Positions 33,159-41,332 of a stretch of DNA of 64,000 nucleotides are shown one piece after another (position 1 is the first letter of the stretch; each line of letters begins with the position of its first letter). The stretch comes from Gammaproteobacteria bacterium (GTDB lineage Bacteria > Pseudomonadota > Gammaproteobacteria > Pseudomonadales > Azotimanducaceae): the NCBI GenBank assembly GCA_026707945.1, contig JAPOVV010000103.1, positions 28,642 through 92,641 on the forward strand, given 5' to 3'. The position numbers were made by a program, and so were the translations under genes. The notes under the pieces are model-generated. The model made no database searches. It saw only the letters and a program-made list of their open reading frames with translations, and was not told the DNA's origin.

Positions 33159-35255
33159 TTAAACGCCTGTCGGTCTGGTGCCCGAACCACCTGGTCCGCC
33201 CATAAACCCGGACCCGCCCATCGAGTCGTTACCGAATGTTGGTGGTTCGGAGTCGGGATTCATTTCGACCCAACGCCTACGCCGTTCTGCTTCTAATTCG
33301 TCAGGATTTGCAGTCAGTTCAGAAGCGGTCGCGCTGTCTTGGAACTGTAGTTGGTGTAGCGTGTAGTAAATACCGCGTTTCTCGAGCAACTCCTCGTGCG
33401 TACCGAGTTCACGAACTTCACCTTGGTGCAGCACCAGCACGCGATCACACTCTTGGATTGTTTGAAGGCGATGCGCAATGATGATTGATGTTCGACCTAT
33501 GGTGAGGTTGTGAAGCGCTTCCTGGATGAGGAGCTCAGTGCCCGTGTCGATGCTAGACGTGGCTTCATCGAGAACCAATATTTCCGGGTCATCAGCGAGG
33601 ACACGTGCAAACGCCAGTAGTTGTTGTTGTCCTTGTGAAAGGTTGTGGCCGCGTTCCGCTAGTTCGGTCTCGTAGCTATTTGGCAATGCCTCGATGAATC
33701 GGTGCGCATTGACCAGTCTCGCAGCCCAGATCGCTCTTTCACGCGAAACGTTGGGATTCGACAAGGCGATGTTGTCAAGAATCGTGCCGGAGAAAATGTG
33801 GAAGTCTTGTAAGACGACACCGATGCGACGGCGAAGATCATGCGTGCCAATTTGATTAACGTCAATGCCGTCGACAAAAATCATGTTGTCGTCAAAGTCG
33901 TATGATCGAGCGAGTAAGCGAATGATGGTGCTCTTGCCAGACCCCGTCGAACCGACGATCGCTAGTTTTTCGCCTGGTTCGATTGAGAATGAGACATTCT
34001 TTAGGATTTGATCGCTTCCCTGATAGGCAAAGTTGAGATTCCGAAATTCGACCGCACCCTTCAGTCGCGCTGGCAGTTGTACTGGATTCTCGGGTTCATG
34101 TATTCGTTCATCCCAATCCAACGCTTGAAAAATGCGTTCCCCGGATGCCATGGAACGGAATAGCACATTGAAAAAGTAGCCAAGCCCCATGATCGGTGCA
34201 ACCATGCGATTCAGGAACTCCATAAATAGATAGAGCATCCCAAGGCTTATTTCTTCTTGGACTACCTTGCCTCCGCCGAACCAAAGAACTGCAGCACTGG
34301 CAAAACTCGTGAGGCTTGTGTTGAATGCCTCGTATACCACCTCCCAATTGATCGCTCGAAACTCCTGACGGCGATTCTCTTGATTTAGTTTGCGGTACTC
34401 GCTGATGTTGTATTCCTCACGACCTGACAGCTGAACGACCTCTATTCCCATCAAATCTTCTTGCATGTATTGATTCAGCTGAGATACAGAGTCGCGTATC
34501 CGTCTGAAAATCTCGCGCATGATCCAGCGGAACGTGATCGTAGCAACCGCCGCGAGTGGGATGATCATCATGCCGACTAACGTGAGTTCGAAATCAAAGG
34601 TGAAACAGATGGCGACGACGAAAATGAACGGTACGAAGTCACCCGTGTGTTGAACGAAACTCGTAATCAGGTTGAAAAGGTTCTCAACATCGTTCGTGAT
34701 CCGGGTCATGACCCGGCCGACGCCGACGTGGTCGTAGAACGATGCTGGCTTTTGTTCAAGCGACGTGAAAAGGTCAACGCGCAGATCACGTAGCGTCTTT
34801 AGAGCGCCGCTCGTTAATGTGAGTTGTTGCGCAATGCTCATTAGAGATGTGATTACGAACATCGTAATCGACATGGCGAGCGCAATCATTAGGGGGTGCC
34901 ATTCTGTAAATGCGAGTATCCACTCGTAGGCATCGATCACGCCAAAATCCTGAAAACGGGCTGGCGACTCAACGGGTACCAGAATTGTGTCGATGACTAC
35001 CCTACTCTGCACAATCGGCAGCAGCACTGATAGCGCACTTACCAATGTAATCAGAATAGAACTGGTGATCAGTGTCAGCTTGTACGGTTTCGCCCACTGA
35101 AGCAACCGCAGCAACATACGCACGTTTAGCGCACGGTGCGTCAGTTCTTGATCAAACGCAGAGTAATTCCGTGCCTCGTTTCGCGAAGTTACGGTGGATG
35201 TTTCCTTTTCCGCTTCACGGGAAGTCGCTTGTGGCGACGAAATGGCTTCACTCAT
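33159..35255 (-). CDS. ABC exporter half-transporter, catalytically intact NBD
   Basis: The 698-residue protein has a six-helix exporter domain (about residues 55-345) and a nucleotide-binding domain with Walker A GSTGSGKST, Q-loop VLQDFHIF, signature LSQGQQQ, Walker B ILVLDEATSSID with the catalytic Glu, and H-loop IIAHR. The signature is LSQGQ rather than LSGGQ. A C-terminal tail of about 60 residues ends in a Gly-rich segment (GGSGFMGGPGGSG). Its ATG overlaps the stop of the upstream half-transporter by four bases, so the two form a coupled heterodimer. Likely substrates are lipids or drugs; no further evidence is available. Confidence 0.92.
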   Translation of the reverse strand: MSEAISSPQATSREAEKETSTVTSRNEARNYSAFDQELTHRALNVRMLLRLLQWAKPYKLTLITSSILITLVSALSVLLPIVQSRVVIDTILVPVESPARFQDFGVIDAYEWILAFTEWHPLMIALAMSITMFVITSLMSIAQQLTLTSGALKTLRDLRVDLFTSLEQKPASFYDHVGVGRVMTRITNDVENLFNLITSFVQHTGDFVPFIFVVAICFTFDFELTLVGMMIIPLAAVATITFRWIMREIFRRIRDSVSQLNQYMQEDLMGIEVVQLSGREEYNISEYRKLNQENRRQEFRAINWEVVYEAFNTSLTSFASAAVLWFGGGKVVQEEISLGMLYLFMEFLNRMVAPIMGLGYFFNVLFRSMASGERIFQALDWDERIHEPENPVQLPARLKGAVEFRNLNFAYQGSDQILKNVSFSIEPGEKLAIVGSTGSGKSTIIRLLARSYDFDDNMIFVDGIDVNQIGTHDLRRRIGVVLQDFHIFSGTILDNIALSNPNVSRERAIWAARLVNAHRFIEALPNSYETELAERGHNLSQGQQQLLAFARVLADDPEILVLDEATSSIDTGTELLIQEALHNLTIGRTSIIIAHRLQTIQECDRVLVLHQGEVRELGTHEELLEKRGIYYTLHQLQFQDSATASELTANPDELEAERRRRWVEMNPDSEPPTFGNDSMGGSGFMGGPGGSGTRPTGV

Positions 35256-37171
35256 GTCGTAGAAGCGGCAACCTGGGCGTCATCGGCCTCGTTTGTTGGA
35301 TTCAGTTGCTCTAAGAGTTTTTCTTTTTCTTGTGCAGATTGTTCTTGGTTGCTCTGCACTTTCTCTAGATTCGCGTAGTACCCGTCCTGCTCTATTAGCT
35401 CTTCATGCGTCCCTGACTCAATGATGCTGCCCGCGTCGAGCACATAGATATAGTCTGCGTGTCGGGCGGTTGATACGCGGTGCGAGATAAGGATCGTGGA
35501 CTTTCCAGCACGCATCTTTTGTAACCCGTCGATGATGAGTTCCTCAGTGCGGGTATCGACACTTGAGAAACAATCATCCAGGAGGAGAATTTCACTCTCT
35601 CGAATCAGTCCACGCGCCAGAGTTGCACGCTGCTTCTGACCCCCGGATAGCGTTATGCCACGTTCGCCAACGATCGTATCGAGACCGTTCGCAAGGTCTT
35701 TTAATGCCTCTTCCAACCCAGCTGAGTTCGCTGCGCGCATCACTTCTTCTTCCTCGCGCTTCGGATCGTCATACGTGATGTTCTCTTTGACCGTAGCCGA
35801 AAAAAGGAACGCATGTTGAGGTACTAGGGAAATAACTTCGCGGAGCTTTTTGACGCTGTAATCGCAAATGTCATGGCCATCAAGGAAGACATGATCTCGC
35901 GGAGTATCAATCATTCGTACCGCCGCTTTTAATACGGTGGATTTACCGGAGCCAATTCGTCCTAGCAGCGCTACTGTTTTCCCTGCTTCGAGTGAGATGT
36001 TCACGTTTTTTAACGTATCGATGCCCGTCTCCGGATATCGATAAGTGAGATCCTTAAACACGAGATGTCCTTCGACGTTCTGAGGAACTGCCGAGTTGGC
36101 ATCGTCTGTAACTTCTGGATCGCTATCGAGAATTTCAAAGATGCGGGACGTACCCGCCGCAGCGGCGACAAACATCGAAAGCGAGAATCCAATCGATGAC
36201 ACTTGACCCACCAACATCGTCAAATAAACGGAGAATGCTGTGAAGTCGCCGATCTTGATCTCGCCGTCCATGACCAGAAGGCCACCATAAACCAGGATGA
36301 TCATCGGTGAGATCATCGTAAGCGCACTGATATATGTATTCATGAACGTCTGATAGCGTGTCGCACGATAGAACTTCTTGATATATGAAGTGCTTGACTC
36401 TTTGAACCGCTCGATCTCGTGCGATTCCTGTGCCATTGCTTGAATCGTGCGAATGCCGTTCAGATTCTCTTGCGTAAATGAGGTAACGTCTGCGAGGGCT
36501 TCTTGGCGATCACGGTAATACGGATAGATGCCACGTGCCATAAGGAACCCTACAAGTCCAACAAACGGCAGTGGGATAACCACCGCTAATGTCAGTTTCG
36601 GCGACATAGAGAGCATGAACGCGAGACTCGCAATCACCGTAAAAAAGAAGGTCATCAGATTGACCCAGCCGAACGAAACCGCCATACGCACCATGTTGAT
36701 ATCGTTTACGGCACGTGACATGAGGTCACCTGTCCCGAACTTATTGAAGAAGCTCGGCCCTTGAAATTGAACGTGGCTGAAGAATCGTTGGCGTAGATCG
36801 TACGTGACGGTAATCGAAAGGCGTCTCAATGCGCGTCGTGCTGGTACGTAGACGATGATGCTGACGATCGTCGTGACTAGCAATCCGATTGCTTGTATGT
36901 GTGTTTCCGCTACGACATTTGGATCTGCCAGGTCATTGAGTGCTACCTTCATAAACTGAGGCATATATGCCATCAGACCGCGGTGGCAGAGGATCGCCGC
37001 GATAGAAATGATCAAGATCCATTTGTATTTAAGGACGTACGGGAATAACTTAGCTAGATAGCCAAGATGCTTATATGACGACCGCTCGCGGTTGATTCGA
37101 CCGCCTACACTGCTGCCCCATCGTCCAGATGAATAGCCTCCGCTTCCGCCGCTGAAGCCGCCGCTACGCAA
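35252..37171 (-). CDS. ABC exporter half-transporter with degenerate ATP site
   Basis: The 639-residue partner has an exporter domain and an NBD with Walker A GRIGSGKST, signature LSGGQKQRATLARG, Walker B ILLLDDCFSSVD and H-loop ISHR. At the catalytic Glu position it has Asp (LLLDD), the hallmark of the degenerate site of heterodimeric exporters such as TM287/288. Its canonical LSGGQ completes the active site formed with the partner's Walker A. The N-terminus is Gly/Ser-rich (about 25 residues). The start is a TTG directly after an in-frame TAG; no ATG is available before the first helix. Confidence 0.92.
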   Translation of the reverse strand: MRSGGFSGGSGGYSSGRWGSSVGGRINRERSSYKHLGYLAKLFPYVLKYKWILIISIAAILCHRGLMAYMPQFMKVALNDLADPNVVAETHIQAIGLLVTTIVSIIVYVPARRALRRLSITVTYDLRQRFFSHVQFQGPSFFNKFGTGDLMSRAVNDINMVRMAVSFGWVNLMTFFFTVIASLAFMLSMSPKLTLAVVIPLPFVGLVGFLMARGIYPYYRDRQEALADVTSFTQENLNGIRTIQAMAQESHEIERFKESSTSYIKKFYRATRYQTFMNTYISALTMISPMIILVYGGLLVMDGEIKIGDFTAFSVYLTMLVGQVSSIGFSLSMFVAAAAGTSRIFEILDSDPEVTDDANSAVPQNVEGHLVFKDLTYRYPETGIDTLKNVNISLEAGKTVALLGRIGSGKSTVLKAAVRMIDTPRDHVFLDGHDICDYSVKKLREVISLVPQHAFLFSATVKENITYDDPKREEEEVMRAANSAGLEEALKDLANGLDTIVGERGITLSGGQKQRATLARGLIRESEILLLDDCFSSVDTRTEELIIDGLQKMRAGKSTILISHRVSTARHADYIYVLDAGSIIESGTHEELIEQDGYYANLEKVQSNQEQSAQEKEKLLEQLNPTNEADDAQVAASTT

Positions 37172-37410
37172 CTAGGAACCGTCCGCCGTATTTTTGCCTC
37201 TGACTTCGTATCGAATATAGATACGGGTAGCTATTCAAAATGGGTGGCGCTGGGGTCGGACGGACAATTATAAATGTGTTACGAAGTTCGTGAACCGTTC
37301 CGACCTGTTAGTGATCGTCACCCCGTAGAGTTTTGTTGCACGTTTAACCGTACCACTTCACGTCGACTAGTCTCTCCGAATGATTGTTTGTAAGATCGAT
37401 GAATATTTGA

Positions 37411-39726
37411 CTAGAGGGATAGCTCCCACTCTGCACCCCATGTTCGTTGAGGGTTCAACATGGCAGTTAGATTGTTAAAGTCGATACCGCCGACTAACGA
37501 AACATCGTTGGTCAGATTACGAATATAGGCTGAAATTCGATGTTTTGTCGATCTCGTTGTATATGTGACTCGTACTCCGCCATCGGTTTTGCTTTCATTA
37601 CTAAATTCGAGACTCTCGTAGAGTGTAAAACGAAGGTCATCGTGCCAAATCCAATCAGTAGCAAATGACAACGTTCCTTTAGGCATTGGCACGTCATATC
37701 GAAGGGAAGCTTGCCACATCAAGCGCGGCGCGTTGTAGAGAGTAGTTCCATGGATCAAATATTCGCCATTGGACAACCTTGAATTTGTTACTGTGCATCC
37801 ATAAAAAAGTGTTGCGGATCCACATCCATTAACTGATAAGGTTGGATCATCTATGGACGTTTCATTAAGACTGAATCCGATATCGACGATTAAAGCCGCG
37901 TTGACGTAGTACTCAAGGTTTACTTCGAGCCCATACCCATTAACTTCTTTCGCATTGACGAGTGAACTAATGTTGGCGACTCCCCCGATCTTTGTTAGTT
38001 GAAAATCAGTGATCGCGAATCGATACACAGTCGTGTCAAAACGCATACGCCTCTCCAGCAGCACACTCTTGAAACCCGATTCAACGGAGAGTCCACGTTC
38101 TTCGTCTCCAACTGATATCTCATCTTGAAACAGCAGGCGTCCTTGTATCGAAGGCGCTCGATAACTACGGGCGGCCCGTGCAAACCACGTCACGTTATCA
38201 GATTGATCGACGATTGCACTGAGGTCCCATGTAAAAACTCGCGCGCTTGGTGATGCATCTATCGGACCCACTGGACCAATACCAAGAAATGCAAGCGGAG
38301 ATCTCGTACGGGTCGCTTCAAAATCTTTCGAATCAGATGTCAACCGAGCTCCGCCCGTAAGTGTTAGATGCTCGTACGACAAGAAATCCATAGAACCGAA
38401 CAGTGCCCATGCTTGAGTCTTTTGGTTTTGTAAAACGTATCCGTTTAAAGTATGGGGGCTGTCAAGCGTTGAATAGTTGAACGTCTCGATATCGAAATCT
38501 TCATGGAAGATATACAGACCAGTCACCCATTTCTTCGTCGACACTTCACCCTCGAGCCTGATTTCTTGGCTTAACTGTAAATGACTAGGGATGCCGTCGG
38601 CCGTTTGTGCGTCGAATGGAATTCCTGGTGCAGGGCCAGATGGCAGCACGCCTGCAAACACCGAACCGTATCCCCCGTCGATATCTCCTCGCGACAAACT
38701 CTCGAGGATACTGTGTACACCCGTTATTGAGATGACGTTGAAAGAACTTGACGAATGATCAATATTCAATACGACACCCACTTGGTTCGCCTTTTGTTCG
38801 ATGTTTTGAGTATCTAAACTGACGCGATCGCGACGAAACCCATCAATCAGATCGCTTGAACCTTGTTTGATCGCATTGCCGTAAAAAACAGTCGGGGTCG
38901 CATCGCTTAATCGACGCCCGTGAACATTCAATAATGCGTCGGTACTCTGACTAGGTGACCATGCGAGTTGGAAACGAAAGGCGAGATCTTGAAACGCTCC
39001 GAGTAAGTCCCCCTGGGTAGGTCCGGGCGCTTCATTTCGAATCCAATCACCTAAGCGGTTGTAGAGAAATGAGAATCTGAGTCGAGCATCGTCCTCGCCT
39101 ATCGGTCGATTGATGACACCGGAAAATGATTGATGGCGATATCTTCCGGCTCCAACCGAGAACTTTGTTTCATTTCGTTCGGAAGGTTTAAAGGAGTCGA
39201 ACTTGACGATACCTGCAGTCGTATTTCGTCCAAACAGTGTGCCTTGTGGACCGCGCAGAACTTCGACTCGCTCAATATCAAACAAAGGAAAGCTCTTGGC
39301 GGTCGGGTTCTCCAATACGACCTCATCTAAGACGAGCGAGATTGGTTGCGATGCATTTACGTCGAAGTCGACGTTGCCGATACCGCGGATGTAAAAGCGC
39401 GGCGCGAGACGACCGTTTGACGATTCGACGTAGAGACTCGGTGAGCGTCCAGCGAGCGCAAGTACGTCTGCGCCGCCCTCTAAGGCGTCCTGAAACTCTT
39501 CTTCATCGAGCATGCCGATGCCAAACGGAATTTCGCGAATATCCTGCGATCGTTTTTGGGCAGTAACGGTTATTTCCTCAATTTGCTGTGCAGGTATGTG
39601 TGATCCTGCGATGAGCAGAAATGCAACGACACCAAACCAAATGTCCCTGTGGCACGAAATTTGTTGATTTGGATCGATCGACTCGATCGAAATTACAGAA
39701 CGGTACACGATTTTCAGAATGTTCAC
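37411..39726 (-). CDS. TonB-dependent outer-membrane receptor
   Basis: The 771-residue receptor has a signal sequence preceded by about 28 extra residues (the hydrophobic core is WFGVVAFLLIAGSHI). A TonB-box region EEITVTAQKRSQDIREIPF follows, then the plug (FYIRGIGNVDFDVN, IERVEVLRGPQGTLFGRNTT) and a 22-strand barrel to the C-terminus. VTAQKR and LRGPQGTLFGRNTTAG place it in the large class of receptors common in marine Proteobacteria that import organic compounds or chelates. Substrate unknown. It is followed upstream by the 392-residue orphan gene; the two may be transcribed separately. Confidence 0.93.
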   Translation of the reverse strand: MNILKIVYRSVISIESIDPNQQISCHRDIWFGVVAFLLIAGSHIPAQQIEEITVTAQKRSQDIREIPFGIGMLDEEEFQDALEGGADVLALAGRSPSLYVESSNGRLAPRFYIRGIGNVDFDVNASQPISLVLDEVVLENPTAKSFPLFDIERVEVLRGPQGTLFGRNTTAGIVKFDSFKPSERNETKFSVGAGRYRHQSFSGVINRPIGEDDARLRFSFLYNRLGDWIRNEAPGPTQGDLLGAFQDLAFRFQLAWSPSQSTDALLNVHGRRLSDATPTVFYGNAIKQGSSDLIDGFRRDRVSLDTQNIEQKANQVGVVLNIDHSSSSFNVISITGVHSILESLSRGDIDGGYGSVFAGVLPSGPAPGIPFDAQTADGIPSHLQLSQEIRLEGEVSTKKWVTGLYIFHEDFDIETFNYSTLDSPHTLNGYVLQNQKTQAWALFGSMDFLSYEHLTLTGGARLTSDSKDFEATRTRSPLAFLGIGPVGPIDASPSARVFTWDLSAIVDQSDNVTWFARAARSYRAPSIQGRLLFQDEISVGDEERGLSVESGFKSVLLERRMRFDTTVYRFAITDFQLTKIGGVANISSLVNAKEVNGYGLEVNLEYYVNAALIVDIGFSLNETSIDDPTLSVNGCGSATLFYGCTVTNSRLSNGEYLIHGTTLYNAPRLMWQASLRYDVPMPKGTLSFATDWIWHDDLRFTLYESLEFSNESKTDGGVRVTYTTRSTKHRISAYIRNLTNDVSLVGGIDFNNLTAMLNPQRTWGAEWELSL

Positions 39727-39878
39727 TGGACAATAAAGTTTTTGTTCATTTTTGTCTTATGTCACATCTAAGAGCATAGAACAAACGTCACTTTTTAATT
39801 GATACACACGGCGTTTAGTCGACTACCGATCAGATGTAGAAAACCGAGCACCGGACACAGTCTTTGCTTAGTGCATTT

Positions 39879-41057
39879 TCAATTTGCTTCATGGATATCC
39901 TGAGTCCTACGTCTACTCTCATGGTAGAAGTGCTGCTGTTTGAGAATCTGGCGTTGCGCTCTAAATACGCCTGAAATAGAGAACCTACTCCAAATCAGAC
40001 GTACGAGGTTTTTCCCCCCGAAGATTTTGAGAAAGCAAAGCAACTGTATTGCAAGACTGGCCATTCGTATTTTGAATTTTTGCAACATACCCAAGCTACT
40101 TCGTTTTTGATTGTGTACGAAGTTTCTTAGCTCTGTGATTTGGATGGGATAAGGACCATCAGCGGTGGATTTCTTCTGATGTTCTTCTTCCAAATACAGC
40201 ATAAGAGATGGCCATTCACTCTCAGGTATTTTTGAGTCAACGCCAACTCGACCCAGAAATTTCGCTAAAACAATCCAAGCCTGATCTACCAAGGGATTTG
40301 AGAGCGATAAAAAGGCAGGTTGGTTGTACACGGTGGCTCGTTTCTGGTACCAGGAGTTGATTGCTTCTGGAGTGGTATCCCAAACTACGATCACTCTCTT
40401 AAATGGGCAATTCCTTCTTCTCAACAATCTCTGCCTAACGTCGACTAGTCCCAGCTTCGTTCTACTAATAAAGTCATCAATCGCGTTCTCCGCGCGAAGA
40501 GGATCAATCGGAAGTGTCGCGAACCAAAGCGGCATTCCTACGACGAGCGTCCCGTAACCATACTTTTCTGCCAATTCAAGATACGATTTCTTGAGTAGCT
40601 TGCTCTCAACCTGTGCAATTACACGATCCGCAGCTCGCCTCTGTTCTGTTCTGCTCGGGCGCGAAAATCGCAAGTTCTTAAGGAACACATCGAACTCAAT
40701 TGGGTCGCTGTTTGGAATTCCATTCCATGCACGCATCGCACGTTCAATCTCTTTCGCGTGTACAGTTGTGAAGACCTCTGTGACCTCAATCCACTCGAAC
40801 TGATCATCAATAGTTGGAGTTACATGGACGAAATAGACGAATCCATCTCCTGGATCGTCTGGGTTCCTCGCGAGTTCGCTACGTTCTGGTAGATAGTCCA
40901 AACTAGCGCGGACGAACTGTTTCTTGGTCGATCGAATATTTACACGACGCATCCAATACACTTCTCTCAAGCGAGCAGTCTTGTTGCGCTCGGGGATGTT
41001 TTGCCAATCTCCCTCTTTCTTCGCTTCCTTCGCGTACAGGACACTCAAGCCTGTCAT
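39879..41057 (-). CDS. Hypothetical protein of 392 residues, no recognised family
   Basis: I do not recognise this protein. It is basic, with many Arg and Lys and no clear signal peptide. Residues 60-110 contain FVYFVHVTPTIDDQFEWIEV, then KEIERAMRAWNGIPNSDPIE, then a compact segment KYGYGTLVVGMPLWFATLPI with a later VIVVWDTTPEAINSWYQKRA. A weakly hydrophobic stretch near residues 335-350 (LAIQLLCFLKIFGG) may touch the membrane. MRRVNIRS at residue 36 is an alternative start. It sits alone between two TonB receptors on the same strand. Composition is less GC-rich than its neighbours, which may indicate transfer. No function is claimed. Confidence 0.55.
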   Translation of the reverse strand: MTGLSVLYAKEAKKEGDWQNIPERNKTARLREVYWMRRVNIRSTKKQFVRASLDYLPERSELARNPDDPGDGFVYFVHVTPTIDDQFEWIEVTEVFTTVHAKEIERAMRAWNGIPNSDPIEFDVFLKNLRFSRPSRTEQRRAADRVIAQVESKLLKKSYLELAEKYGYGTLVVGMPLWFATLPIDPLRAENAIDDFISRTKLGLVDVRQRLLRRRNCPFKRVIVVWDTTPEAINSWYQKRATVYNQPAFLSLSNPLVDQAWIVLAKFLGRVGVDSKIPESEWPSLMLYLEEEHQKKSTADGPYPIQITELRNFVHNQKRSSLGMLQKFKIRMASLAIQLLCFLKIFGGKNLVRLIWSRFSISGVFRAQRQILKQQHFYHESRRRTQDIHEAN

Positions 41058-41283
41058 TCTTACTACCTCGGAGTCATACTACGAAGAATTGCACGCACTT
41101 GCTTCAGTTTGTCTACACTGCATTGAACTGGGTTAGACTGATGCACCGCAAATCGAACTCAATTTTCTCAACATTTGAAACTTCGTGTGTCTTCGAATCA
41201 ATCTCATTCGCGTGGTGTATCGACCGTCTAGATCGAACTTGAGCCGAACCTCACCACCTTCGGAGTTAGTTGGATCACGTCAT

Positions 41284-41310
41284 AAAAAGGCGCGGAATGC
41301 ACCGCGCCTT
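41284..41310 (-). terminator. Rho-independent terminator of the TonB receptor at 41333
   Basis: On the minus strand AAGGCGCGG and CCGCGCCTT form a nine-base-pair GC-rich stem with a six-base loop, running into TTTTT. It lies 23 bases past the receptor stop codon. Confidence 0.9.
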
Positions 41311-41332
41311 AGTGTTTGATAAAGCAGTTTTG

